Of a stretch of 64,000 nt of DNA, positions 30,589 through 39,597 are shown one piece after another. The translations under genes and the position numbers were made by a program. The notes under the pieces are model-generated. The model saw nothing but the letters and a program-made list of their open reading frames with translations, ran no database searches and was not told the DNA's origin. The DNA is from Kineothrix sp. MB12-C1. Lineage in GTDB: Bacteria; Bacillota; Clostridia; Lachnospirales; Lachnospiraceae. The first letter of the stretch is position 1; each line of letters starts with the position of its first letter. The stretch spans positions 3,534,001 through 3,598,000 of the forward strand of contig NZ_CP132957.1 of the NCBI RefSeq assembly GCF_030863805.1, written 5' to 3'.

Positions 30589-33246
30589 ATGAAAATGAAA
30601 CAATATGGAGTAAACGAGCTTAGAAGGATGTTCCTCGAATTTTTCGAAGGAAAGGATCATCTGGCAATGAAGAGTTTTTCTCTGGTGCCTCATAATGACA
30701 ACAGCTTATTGTTAATTAACTCCGGCATGGCACCGTTAAAACCGTATTTTACGGGACAGGAGATTCCTCCGAGGAAACGAGTGACTACCTGTCAGAAATG
30801 TATCCGTACAGGTGATATCGAGAATATAGGAAAGACGGCACGCCACGGAACATTTTTTGAAATGCTTGGGAACTTCTCTTTTGGAGATTACTTTAAGCAC
30901 GAGGCGATTGCATGGAGCTGGGAATTTCTGACCGAGGTAGTAGGTCTGGAGGCGGATAGATTATATCCTTCCGTATATGAAGATGATGACGAAGCTTTTG
31001 ATATTTGGAATAAAGAAATCGGAATTGCACCGGAATCTATTTTCCGTTTTGGTAAAGAGGATAATTTCTGGGAGCATGGCTCAGGTCCTTGCGGCCCCTG
31101 TTCAGAAATCTATTATGACAGAGGGGAAAAATATGGCTGCGGTAAGCCTGAGTGTACAGTAGGTTGTGAGTGTGACCGTTATATCGAGGTATGGAATAAT
31201 GTGTTCACACAGTTTGAAAGTGACGGAAAGGGAAACTATACAGAGCTGGAGCAGAAGAATATCGATACGGGAATGGGACTGGAACGCCTGGCGACGGTCG
31301 TTCAGGATGTGGACTCCATTTTCGATGTGGATACGATTCGTGAACTTAGAAGCAAGGTGTGTGAGATTTCAGGCAAGGAGTATAAGGAAAAATACGAATG
31401 GGATGTATCAATTCGTATTGTGACCGATCATATCCGCTCTGCTACTTTCATGATTTCTGATGGTATTATGCCCACCAACGAAGGAAGAGGCTATGTGCTT
31501 CGGCGTATTATCCGCCGTGCGGCAAGACATGGAAGACTGCTTGGAATCGAAGGACAGTTCCTTACAGATTTGAGCAATACAGTAATTAAAGGCAGCAAAG
31601 ATGGTTATCCGGAGTTGGAAGAGAAGAAAGACTTTATTTTCAATGTACTCACTCAGGAAGAAAGTAAATTCAATAAGACAATCGATCAGGGACTCGGTAT
31701 TCTGGCTGAGATGGAAGCGGCGATGGAGCAGAATGGACAAAAAGAGCTCGCTGGTGAGGATGCCTTTAAATTATATGATACTTACGGATTTCCTCTCGAT
31801 TTAACGAAGGAGATTCTCGAGGAGAAAGGCTTTAGCGTAGATGAAAAAAGCTTTGCGGATTCCATGCAGGAGCAGAAAGTAAAGGCTCGTGCAGCGCGTA
31901 AGGTGACGAACTATATGGGAGCTGATGTTACCGTATACGAATCTATTGATCCGAGTGTTACGACAGAGTTTGTCGGTTATGATAAGCTGGAGCATAATTC
32001 TTCTATTACTGTCCTTACGACAGAAACAGAACTTGTAGAAGCTTTGACGGATGATGAGATGGGGACCATCTTTGTGGAGGAGACTCCTTTCTATGCGACA
32101 ATGGGCGGTCAGAGCGCAGATATTGGAACGATTGTTACAAAGGATGCGGAATTTGAAGTAATTGATACCGTGAAGCTGCTTGGCGGCAAGGTAGGGCATA
32201 TCGGTAAAGTGAAAAAAGGCATGTTCAAAGTAGGCGACCGCGTTACCTTATTGGTGGATGAAAAGAGACGTATCGATACTTGTAAGAACCACAGTGCTAC
32301 TCACCTATTGCATAAAGCATTAAGAGCCGTGCTCGGTACACACGTAGAACAGGCAGGTTCTTTTGTGGATGGAGACAGACTTCGTTTCGATTTCAGTCAT
32401 TTCTCCGCGATGACCGCAGAAGAAATTGCCGAGGTGGAACAAATGGTAAATGAACAAATCGCTCAATCTCTTCCGGTTGTAACGAGTGTTATGACGATCG
32501 ATGAAGCGAAAAAGGCCGGAGCGATGGCGTTATTCGGTGAGAAGTATGGAGATACCGTACGTGTGGTGAAGATGGGAGATTTCTCTACGGAGCTGTGCGG
32601 TGGTACCCATGTTGGAAATACCGGTGTGATAGCTGCTTTTAAGATTCTCTCTGAGAACGGTGTGGCAGCAGGTGTAAGAAGAATAGAGGCTCTCACCGGG
32701 AATGGAGTATTCAGCTATTATGCCCAGTTGGAGCGAAGTCTTGAAGATGCTGCTAAAACGGTGAAAGCGACACCCCAGAACTTGATAGAGCGTCTGGAAC
32801 ATCTGATGGCAGAAGTGAAAGCGCTGCAGAGTGAGAATGAATCTTTAAAGAGTAAGGCAGCGAAGGAAGCGCTCGGCGATGTTATGGATAAAGTACAGGA
32901 AGTAGAAGGCGTGAAGCTTCTTGCAGCTAAGCTTGCAGGCGTGGACATGAACGGATTGAGAGATCTGGGAGACCAGTTGAAAGCGAAGCTCGGTGAAGGT
33001 GTGATCGTTCTGATTGCGGAAGAAGCGGGTAAGGTAAATCTAGTCGTTATGGCGACCGATGAGGCAATTGAGAAGGGAGCTCATGCGGGCAACTTGATCA
33101 AGGGAATCGCTTCCCTCGTAGGCGGTGGCGGCGGCGGACGTCCGAATATGGCTCAGGCAGGCGGAAAGAACCCTCAAGGCATCGATGCTGCGATTCAAGA
33201 GGCGGCAAAAGTCCTGGAATTACAAATAATAAATTATAAAAAATAG
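30589..33246 (+). CDS. alaS: Alanyl-tRNA synthetase
   Basis: 885 residues, full length. Class II catalytic domain at the N-terminus, the editing domain with HSATHLLH and the CGGTH zinc motif, and a C-terminal glycine-rich DHHA1 domain. Charges tRNA-Ala and removes mischarged Ser and Gly. Start ATG at 30589 after AGGAAAGG; an ATG two codons later is equally possible. Located 38 bases after glyQS with no terminator between, so probably cotranscribed. Confidence 0.97.
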   Translation: MKMKQYGVNELRRMFLEFFEGKDHLAMKSFSLVPHNDNSLLLINSGMAPLKPYFTGQEIPPRKRVTTCQKCIRTGDIENIGKTARHGTFFEMLGNFSFGDYFKHEAIAWSWEFLTEVVGLEADRLYPSVYEDDDEAFDIWNKEIGIAPESIFRFGKEDNFWEHGSGPCGPCSEIYYDRGEKYGCGKPECTVGCECDRYIEVWNNVFTQFESDGKGNYTELEQKNIDTGMGLERLATVVQDVDSIFDVDTIRELRSKVCEISGKEYKEKYEWDVSIRIVTDHIRSATFMISDGIMPTNEGRGYVLRRIIRRAARHGRLLGIEGQFLTDLSNTVIKGSKDGYPELEEKKDFIFNVLTQEESKFNKTIDQGLGILAEMEAAMEQNGQKELAGEDAFKLYDTYGFPLDLTKEILEEKGFSVDEKSFADSMQEQKVKARAARKVTNYMGADVTVYESIDPSVTTEFVGYDKLEHNSSITVLTTETELVEALTDDEMGTIFVEETPFYATMGGQSADIGTIVTKDAEFEVIDTVKLLGGKVGHIGKVKKGMFKVGDRVTLLVDEKRRIDTCKNHSATHLLHKALRAVLGTHVEQAGSFVDGDRLRFDFSHFSAMTAEEIAEVEQMVNEQIAQSLPVVTSVMTIDEAKKAGAMALFGEKYGDTVRVVKMGDFSTELCGGTHVGNTGVIAAFKILSENGVAAGVRRIEALTGNGVFSYYAQLERSLEDAAKTVKATPQNLIERLEHLMAEVKALQSENESLKSKAAKEALGDVMDKVQEVEGVKLLAAKLAGVDMNGLRDLGDQLKAKLGEGVIVLIAEEAGKVNLVVMATDEAIEKGAHAGNLIKGIASLVGGGGGGRPNMAQAGGKNPQGIDAAIQEAAKVLELQIINYKK

Positions 33247-33284
33247 ATCATATATAATAAATTATAAATAATTATAAAAATAGG

Positions 33285-33312
33285 TTGACTGGCAGGGAAA
33301 ATATGATATAAT
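33285..33312 (+). promoter_or_regulatory. Sigma-A promoter of rpsU
   Basis: TTGACT at 33285-33290 and TATAAT at 33307-33312 with a 16-base spacer. It gives a leader of about 100 bases before the rpsU start, longer than needed for translation alone. Confidence 0.75.
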
Positions 33313-33417
33313 CATTATTGTGCATAACGATACTTAGCTTATACGTCTATGCGTAAATAGAATAAACCCAATCAGTCGTGTTGCTAGGAAGGGACTGAAG
33401 GGAGGTCGGGTGTAGGA

Positions 33418-33594
33418 ATGTCAAACGTAATCGTAAAAGAGAACGAGACTTTGGATAGCGCTTTACGTCGTTTTAAAAGAAGTTGCGCGAAGGCTGGAAT
33501 TCAGCAGGAGATTCGCAAAAGAGAGCACTACGAAAAACCAAGCGTAAAACGTAAAAAGAAATCTGAAGCAGCAAGAAAACGTAAATATAATTAA
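33418..33594 (+). CDS. rpsU: Small ribosomal subunit protein bS21
   Basis: 58 residues, beginning [20 protein letters not shown] and ending in a lysine/arginine-rich tail, the standard S21 pattern. It binds the 30S head-platform region near the anti-Shine-Dalgarno end of 16S rRNA. The start follows a GGAGGT element eleven bases upstream. It has its own promoter at 33285 and terminator at 33608, so it is a single-gene unit. Confidence 0.96.
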   Translation: MSNVIVKENETLDSALRRFKRSCAKAGIQQEIRKREHYEKPSVKRKKKSEAARKRKYN

Positions 33595-33607
33595 TTATGT
33601 GAGTGGC

Positions 33608-33640
33608 AGGTCCTTGATTCTACAATCAGGGACTTTGTTA
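33608..33640 (+). terminator. Terminator of rpsU
   Basis: AGGTCCTTGATT (33608-33619) pairs with AATCAGGGACTT (33624-33635) with one G-T pair and a 4-base loop, followed by TGTTATAT. Short and stable; it directly follows rpsU. Confidence 0.75.
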
Positions 33641-33681
33641 TATAATAGGAAAGTGTTCCTATTGCATAATGGAGGGCTAAT

Positions 33682-34266
33682 ATGTGGACGAAGGAGTTTT
33701 TTGGAACGGATGTGTATCATCTTGTTTCTGCATTTGTCATCTATAGTATGCTGGGATGGCTGGTAGAATCTATCTATATGTCATTTTGCAATAGAAGGCT
33801 CACAAACAGGGGATTTGCCAAAAGCCCTTTTTGCCCGATCTATGGATTTGGTGCTATAATAGGATATTTAATTCTCCATCCGCTTGACGGGCATTTCTTT
33901 AAGCTATATTTACTTGGCGCTTTAATGGCTACAGTGTTCGAATTCCTTGTAGGGAATCTGATGCTTAAATTATTCGGCGAGATATGGTGGGATTACAAGG
34001 ACAAGCCTTGCAATTATAAGGGAATTATATGCTTGGAGAGTACCATTGCATGGGGGTTTTATGCGGTGATCATCATTGTATTCCTTCATTCTAAGATAAT
34101 AGGTTTTATCGATAGTTGGAGTTTCTCTATGGGCAGCAGGGTGTGCAGCCTTATACTCGCAATTGTTACAATAGATTACATAATTCAATTGTCAAAAGCT
34201 TTTGGTATTGATATCCGTGAACGGTGTGCGGATAAATATGAAAGTTTTAAGGCAAGATGGTACTAA
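33682..34266 (+). CDS. CmpB-like putative ABC-transporter type IV membrane protein
   Basis: 194 residues with four to five membrane helices. The landmarks GWLVESIYMS near the start, RGFAKSPFCPIYGFG and WWDY match the PF06541 family, annotated as putative type IV ABC-transporter component. No ATPase gene is next to it, so a transporter role is unproven. ATG follows GGAGGG. Confidence 0.85.
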   Translation: MWTKEFFGTDVYHLVSAFVIYSMLGWLVESIYMSFCNRRLTNRGFAKSPFCPIYGFGAIIGYLILHPLDGHFFKLYLLGALMATVFEFLVGNLMLKLFGEIWWDYKDKPCNYKGIICLESTIAWGFYAVIIIVFLHSKIIGFIDSWSFSMGSRVCSLILAIVTIDYIIQLSKAFGIDIRERCADKYESFKARWY

Positions 34267-34354
34267 ACCAAAGGAAGTAAGAGGAGAAAGCGGTTCTAAA
34301 AAGAATCGCTTTTTTATATTTATAGTAGTAGAACACATGACGGGAGTGTGTATT

Positions 34355-35518
34355 GTGAAGAAATGGATGAAAGCTACTATTTGTTACGGGTTTAGTATTT
34401 GCCTGTTTTTCTCCTCCGTCCTTTATGTAAGGGCGGTGCCGGAAGTATCCGCCCCTTCCTACATAGTGATTGAAGCGTCTACGGGGCAGATGATCTGCGA
34501 GCACGAGGCAGATGTGAAAAGAAGCCCTGCGAGCATAACAAAGATTATGACGCTGTTGGTTATTTTCGACCATCTGAAGACGGGAAGAATTCATCTGGAA
34601 GATCAGATTATGACGAGCGCCTACGCGAAGTCCATGGGTGGCTCCCAGGTCTTCTTGGAGGAGGGAGAGATACAGACATTAGAGACGTTGATAAAGTGTA
34701 TTGCGGTGGCATCGGGAAATGACGCCTGTGTGGCAGTGGCGGAATACATTGCGGGAAGCGAGCAGGAATTCGTGAAACTAATGAACCAACGGGCTGAAGA
34801 GTTACGTATGGATAATACCAATTTTGAAGATTGCTCCGGGTTGTCTGATTCCGACGGTCACTATACGACAGCAAGGGATGTGGCTACTATGTCGAGGGCG
34901 TTAATTACTCAATATCCTGAGGTGCTTAAGTATACACAGATATGGATGGAAGATATCTCGCATGTGACGAGGCAGGGAACTTCTACCTTTACGCTATCCA
35001 GCACGAATAAGCTGTTAAAACAATACGAATGGGCGACCGGGCTGAAGACGGGTTCCACGAGCAAGGCGAAATACTGTCTATCAGCGACGGCAAATAAAGA
35101 TGGTATTGAGTTGATTGCAGTAATTATGGCAGCTCCGGATAATAAAGTAAGGTTTCAGGAAGCGATGACGCTGCTTAATTATGGGTACAGTGTGAGCAAT
35201 ATTTATGTGGATGAAAATAAAGAAGCCTTACCTGCGCAAGTAGTAAAGGGCGGTGTGGATGATACCGTTAATTTAAGTTATGCGGGAGCGTTCCGGTATT
35301 TGGATACGAAAGGAAATAATTTAACAGAGATAGAAAAGACGATTAGTCTGCCTGCCGTTGTGGAAGCGCCGATTGAAGAAGGGCAGGCGATCGGAGAGGC
35401 CGTGTATCAACTGGGTGGACAGAGAATCGGAAGCGTGTCAATTATAGCGGCTAAGGATATGAAGAAAGCGAATTATGGAGACTATGTGGGGAAAGTAATA
35501 CGTTACTTACTTCTATAA
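34355..35518 (+). CDS. D-alanyl-D-alanine carboxypeptidase (DacF type), first copy
   Basis: 387 residues from a GTG at 34355, which has GGGAG eight bases upstream and opens directly on a signal peptide; longer frames from 34202 or 34337 have no good site. Serine-peptidase S11 motifs: SxxK (S60-ITK63), SGN (120-122) and KTG (231-233), then a C-terminal PBP5-type domain. It trims the terminal D-alanine from peptidoglycan peptides. A second, divergent copy lies at 38154. Confidence 0.92.
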   Translation: MKKWMKATICYGFSICLFFSSVLYVRAVPEVSAPSYIVIEASTGQMICEHEADVKRSPASITKIMTLLVIFDHLKTGRIHLEDQIMTSAYAKSMGGSQVFLEEGEIQTLETLIKCIAVASGNDACVAVAEYIAGSEQEFVKLMNQRAEELRMDNTNFEDCSGLSDSDGHYTTARDVATMSRALITQYPEVLKYTQIWMEDISHVTRQGTSTFTLSSTNKLLKQYEWATGLKTGSTSKAKYCLSATANKDGIELIAVIMAAPDNKVRFQEAMTLLNYGYSVSNIYVDENKEALPAQVVKGGVDDTVNLSYAGAFRYLDTKGNNLTEIEKTISLPAVVEAPIEEGQAIGEAVYQLGGQRIGSVSIIAAKDMKKANYGDYVGKVIRYLLL

Positions 35519-35536
35519 CAGAATAAAATCATGCAG

Positions 35537-35579
35537 GACTTCCCGGCAGCGCATATTGTTCCAATGCTGCTTGGAAGTC
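35537..35579 (+). terminator. Strong hairpin after the carboxypeptidase gene
   Basis: GACTTCC (35537-35543) pairs with GGAAGTC (35573-35579), and GCAGC with GCTGC inside. The T-tail is poor, so it may be a weak or factor-dependent terminator or an mRNA-protecting stem. Confidence 0.5.
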
Positions 35580-35631
35580 TTCGTTGTAACAATTCAGTTA
35601 TCAACATCGTAGAAATTGGTGGATTTATGAA

Positions 35632-35661
35632 TTGTTAGAATAGGATAAGATGTGGTACACT
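35632..35661 (+). promoter_or_regulatory. Possible promoter of the metallophosphoesterase gene
   Basis: TTGTTA and an extended -10 (TG, then TACACT at 35656-35661) with an 18-base spacer, about 58 bases before the ATG. Confidence 0.42.
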
Positions 35662-35718
35662 AATACAATGTTTGGAAATATTTAGATAAGAAGCTTAGGA
35701 GAAAGGCGTGGTGTAAGT

Positions 35719-36585
35719 ATGGACTTGACTATGAGTGATATATGGAAGATAGGAATTTTGGCAGTATTGATTACATCGATCGCTTATGACAGTACGCGAT
35801 TTGTAAGGAGAGAGTATACGATACGGTCTTTAAAGATAAAGAAAAACTGTAAGGTTATCGTGTTGTCAGATCTTCATAATAAAAGATATGGCAGAGACAA
35901 TGAGAAGCTGATACGCGCGATCGATGAGGTGAATCCAGATATGATTGTGGTGGCGGGGGATATGGTGACGGCACAAGAGAAGCGGACAAGTTACGAAGTA
36001 CCCATAGCGTTACTGTACAGGCTGGCGCAGAAGTATCCTGTTTATTATGGAAACGGCAATCACGAATATCGAATGAAGATATATAAGAAGGGATATGGCG
36101 ACATCTATCAGAATTATAAGAAGGAATTGAAGCAATGTGGTGTCCGTATGCTGGAGAATGAACGGGTGTATCTTCCCGATACGAATATAGAGCTGTGTGG
36201 GCTGGAGATTGAGAAATACTATTACAAGAGATTTAAGAAGATAGAGATGGCAAAAGACTATGTGCAAAGCTTGATCGGTAAAGCGGAGGAGTCCAGATTT
36301 ACTTTCCTGATCGCTCATAATCCTGACTATTTTAAAGAATATGTGGGATGGGGGGCAGATTTGAGCGTGTCAGGTCATTTGCACGGCGGTGTTATGCGGC
36401 TGCCGTGGCTTGGCGGTGTTATCTCGCCTATGGTGAAATTTTTCCCCCGATATGATGGAGGCCTATTTGAAGAAGAGGATAAGAGAATGATTGTGAGCCG
36501 GGGACTTGGCATGCATACGATACCGCTTAGAATCTTCAATCCGGCAGAACTTGTTGTAGTTCATCTTGAGTCAGAAGCTGAATAG
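35719..36585 (+). CDS. Membrane-anchored metallophosphoesterase
   Basis: 288 residues. An N-terminal helix (about 9-24) anchors a calcineurin-like phosphoesterase domain with the metal motifs SDLH, GDMV, GNHE, AHNPDYF and SGHLHGG in the expected order. Similar proteins (YkoQ/YaeI group) act on phosphate esters at the membrane, some on lipid A precursors, which would not apply in a Firmicute. Substrate unknown. Confidence 0.9.
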   Translation: MDLTMSDIWKIGILAVLITSIAYDSTRFVRREYTIRSLKIKKNCKVIVLSDLHNKRYGRDNEKLIRAIDEVNPDMIVVAGDMVTAQEKRTSYEVPIALLYRLAQKYPVYYGNGNHEYRMKIYKKGYGDIYQNYKKELKQCGVRMLENERVYLPDTNIELCGLEIEKYYYKRFKKIEMAKDYVQSLIGKAEESRFTFLIAHNPDYFKEYVGWGADLSVSGHLHGGVMRLPWLGGVISPMVKFFPRYDGGLFEEEDKRMIVSRGLGMHTIPLRIFNPAELVVVHLESEAE

Positions 36586-36693
36586 TAATGAATCTACTTG
36601 AAATTCCAGAAATTTCTATGTAGAATAGTAACTGCGCTGACCGTAAGAATACGTAGAGAAGCGAATAAGACAAATAAAAAGATGGGGTGTATC

Positions 36694-37464
36694 ATGGCAA
36701 TTCCGGTAAAACTGCAGGTGTTCGAAGGCCCTTTGGACCTTCTGCTACATCTGATTGATAAGAATAAAGTGGATATCTACGATATTCCTATTGTGGAGAT
36801 TACCGCGCAGTATTTGGATTACATTAAAAATATGGAGACTGAGGATATGAACGTCATGAGTGAGTTTCTTGTAATGGCGGCAACCTTAATCGATATTAAA
36901 TGCAGAATGCTTTTGCCAAAAGAAGTGAATGAAGAAGGCGAAGAGGAGGACCCGAGGGAAGAACTTGTCCAGAAACTGTTGGAATATAAAATGTATAAAT
37001 ATATGTCCTTTGAATTGAAGGATAGGCAGATGGATGCGCTTCGGACTCTTTACCGCAGGCAGAGTCTTCCCAAGGAAGTGGAGAATTACAGGCAGCCCGT
37101 AGATTATGAAGCGTTGCTTGCGGATGTGAACTTGAATAAACTTCATGAAATATTTCAGTTTATGATAAAAAGGCAGGAAGATAAAATTGACCCTGTCAGA
37201 AGCACCTTTGGGAAAATTGAAAAAGATGAAGTCGATATGGATTTAAAGACTGCTTATGTAGAAAAGTATGTGAAGACGCATCAGCGGTTCAGTTTCCGTA
37301 TGCTGTTAGAAAAGCAGCATAGCAAGATGGAGATGATTGTTACATTTCTTGTTGTTTTGGAAATGATGAAGCTGGGGCAGATCGATATTGAGCAGCAGGA
37401 TATTTGTGATGATATTTTAATTACGTCTAATATCTATGTAAAAGCGATAGCAACTATTCAGTAG
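36694..37464 (+). CDS. scpA: Segregation and condensation protein A
   Basis: 256 residues from the ATG at 36694 (GGGGTG six bases upstream; the longer frame from 36598 adds a non-family extension). The kleisin N-terminus with KLQVFEGPLDLLLHLI is clear, and the C-terminal winged helix follows an acidic middle. ScpA bridges the heads of the SMC dimer in the condensin complex. It is followed by scpB. Confidence 0.95.
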   Translation: MAIPVKLQVFEGPLDLLLHLIDKNKVDIYDIPIVEITAQYLDYIKNMETEDMNVMSEFLVMAATLIDIKCRMLLPKEVNEEGEEEDPREELVQKLLEYKMYKYMSFELKDRQMDALRTLYRRQSLPKEVENYRQPVDYEALLADVNLNKLHEIFQFMIKRQEDKIDPVRSTFGKIEKDEVDMDLKTAYVEKYVKTHQRFSFRMLLEKQHSKMEMIVTFLVVLEMMKLGQIDIEQQDICDDILITSNIYVKAIATIQ

Positions 37465-37519
37465 GTCTGCGCATTTACAAGCGATATAAAATCTAAGAAC
37501 AAGAGGGTAGGGATAGAAA

Positions 37520-38089
37520 GTGGATAGAAAGAAAGCGGAAGCAGTTTTGGAAGCAATCCTTTTTACCATGGGGGATTCGGTTGAGGTAGTGAGACTTGCC
37601 GGGACAATAGAAGAAGATGTAAAGGTGACGAAGGAAATTCTTGCGGACATGAAAGTTCGGTATGAGAAGGAAGATCGCGGAATTATGCTGATTGAGTTGG
37701 AGGATGCCGTGCAGCTTTGTACAAAGCCTGATATGTATGAATATCTAATTAAGGTGGCTAAGACACCGAGGAAATTCGTGCTGACGGATATGCTGCTTGA
37801 GACTTTATCCATTATTGCATACAAACAGCCGGTTACCAAGCTTGAAATTGAGAAGATCAGAGGAGTGAATTGCGACTATGCGGTAAGCCGCCTTGTGGAA
37901 TTCAACTTAGTAACAGAAGTTGGAAGGCTGGATGCTCCGGGGAAGCCGTTGCTTTTTGGTACTACGGAGGAATTCTTAAGAAGTTTTGGTGTGAAGTCAT
38001 TAGGGGAACTGCCGGAACTTAACTCCGTGCAGATGGAGGAGTTCAAACAACAGGCGGAAGCAGAAGTACAGTTACAGTTGGATATTTGA
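37520..38089 (+). CDS. scpB: Segregation and condensation protein B
   Basis: 189 residues starting at a GTG with GGGTAGGG upstream. Two winged-helix domains; the family segment SIIAYKQPVTKLEIE is intact. ScpB dimerises and binds the middle of ScpA in the SMC complex. Lies 55 bases after scpA. Confidence 0.95.
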   Translation: MDRKKAEAVLEAILFTMGDSVEVVRLAGTIEEDVKVTKEILADMKVRYEKEDRGIMLIELEDAVQLCTKPDMYEYLIKVAKTPRKFVLTDMLLETLSIIAYKQPVTKLEIEKIRGVNCDYAVSRLVEFNLVTEVGRLDAPGKPLLFGTTEEFLRSFGVKSLGELPELNSVQMEEFKQQAEAEVQLQLDI

Positions 38090-38153
38090 TAGTGACAATT
38101 GATGTTTTTATCTCTATTTACATACTCTCTTGCATATATTGAAAAGATGAATA

Positions 38154-39464
38154 ATGCTGGGTTATTTTATGGAGAAAGCAAAGAGAAAAGAAAGAAAGAG
38201 TCCGCAGGAGATCTTTTGTGCCGCTAGAGTACTGCGCTTATGTGCTCTGATTCTATCAATATTTTTATGTATCGGTACAGTGAGTGAGGCTGCTGCAAGA
38301 GTGCTGCCTGTATCCGAGGCAGAGGAAAATAGTACAAACATAAAGTTATACGCCCGTTCTGCGGTCCTTATGGATGCGGATTCAGGGCGTGTTTTATTCG
38401 GGAAAAATGAAATGGAAGCGATGCCCATGGCAAGCACTACAAAAATTATGACTTGTATTATTGCCTTGGAAAATGGTAATTTGCAGGATGTTGTTACCGT
38501 ATCTGGACTGGCAGCCAGACAGCCGAAGGTACATCTTGGTATGAGAGACGGACAGCAATTCGTATTAAATGACTTGCTTTATTCCCTTATGCTGGAATCG
38601 CACAATGATTCGGCCGTTGCTATTGCCGAGCATATTGCGGGAAGTGTGGAAGCATTTGCGGATTTAATGAATCAAAAAGCAAGGGATATTGGGTGCTATG
38701 ATACCTTTTTCATTACGCCGAATGGATTGGATGCTTCTGTGACCGACCAAAACGGCAATATGAAAGTACATTCCACCACGGCAAAGGATCTGGCACGGAT
38801 TATGAGATATTGCATCGAAGATTCGCCGGAGAAAGAAGGTTTTTTGACAATAACGAGGGAAAGAAGCTATTCCTTTGCAGATGTGGAGGGAAATAGAAGC
38901 TACTCCTGTACGAATCACAACAGCTTTCTTACGATGATGGATGGAGCTCTTTCGGGTAAAACGGGTTTTACCAATAATGCAGGTTATTGCTATGTGGGAG
39001 CGCTGACGCGGGAAGGGAAGTCTTTCATTGTCGCCCTCTTAGCTTGTGGATGGCCCAACAACAGAAGCTATAAATGGAGCGATACGAAGGCGCTTATGAG
39101 CTATGGGTTAACTAATTATGAATATAGAGATGTATATGAGATACAGGAGCTGTCTTCTATCTATGTTGAAGGTGGGGTTCCTGAGAATCAGAAGCCTTAC
39201 GGAAATGCCTATGTGGAGGTGACATTGGAAGAGGGGGAAAAAGAACTAAGCATTCTTTTGCGTCAGGATGAAGAAGTCAGCATTCAAAGACAAATTCCTA
39301 AAAAGTTGGCAGCACCTGTGGAAGAGGGCAGTGCCGTGGGCAGTGTGAAATACTATTTGGGTAATGAGTTAATAAAAGAATATCCCGTTTTTACTAAATA
39401 TGGGGTTGATTCAATGAGTTTTATATGGATAGTGCAATACATATGGAATAGGTATGCAATATAA
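38154..39464 (+). CDS. D-alanyl-D-alanine carboxypeptidase (DacF type), second copy
   Basis: 436 residues. A basic N-terminus precedes a signal/anchor helix (about 28-47). S11 motifs: SxxK (S94-TTK97), SHN (149-151) and KTG (269-271), and a C-terminal PBP5-like domain. The ATG at 38154 has no strong ribosome site; ATG 38169 is an alternative. Only distantly similar to the copy at 34355. Likely a cell-wall or spore-cortex carboxypeptidase; which one cannot be told. Confidence 0.9.
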   Translation: MLGYFMEKAKRKERKSPQEIFCAARVLRLCALILSIFLCIGTVSEAAARVLPVSEAEENSTNIKLYARSAVLMDADSGRVLFGKNEMEAMPMASTTKIMTCIIALENGNLQDVVTVSGLAARQPKVHLGMRDGQQFVLNDLLYSLMLESHNDSAVAIAEHIAGSVEAFADLMNQKARDIGCYDTFFITPNGLDASVTDQNGNMKVHSTTAKDLARIMRYCIEDSPEKEGFLTITRERSYSFADVEGNRSYSCTNHNSFLTMMDGALSGKTGFTNNAGYCYVGALTREGKSFIVALLACGWPNNRSYKWSDTKALMSYGLTNYEYRDVYEIQELSSIYVEGGVPENQKPYGNAYVEVTLEEGEKELSILLRQDEEVSIQRQIPKKLAAPVEEGSAVGSVKYYLGNELIKEYPVFTKYGVDSMSFIWIVQYIWNRYAI

Positions 39465-39481
39465 AATCAGTGAAAAATTCA

Positions 39482-39501
39482 AAAATCTCCTAGGATATTT
39501 T
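39482..39501. promoter_or_regulatory. Near-perfect 20-bp palindrome upstream of the decarboxylase operon
   Basis: AAAATCTCCTAGGATATTTT is palindromic except for one pair. It covers the place of the -35 box of the promoter below, a typical operator position. The protein that would bind is unknown. Confidence 0.5.
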
Positions 39502-39510
39502 GGGATTTTA

Positions 39511-39519
39511 TGTTATACT
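39511..39519 (+). promoter_or_regulatory. Extended -10 promoter of the decarboxylase operon
   Basis: TG at 39511-39512 followed by T and TATACT at 39514-39519. No good -35 box is visible. A GGGGAG/CTCCCC hairpin (39536-39551) lies in the leader. Confidence 0.5.
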
Positions 39520-39597
39520 GCTGTAGTGTGAGTATGGGGAGCTTGCTCCCCGTTAGTTAGTTTTTATTTATTTAATATAAAATGGAGGACTGAAAAG

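Noticed and set aside
35537-35579. Structured riboswitch before the metallophosphoesterase
   Set aside because: A single simple hairpin, located upstream of the likely promoter of that gene, explains the pairing.
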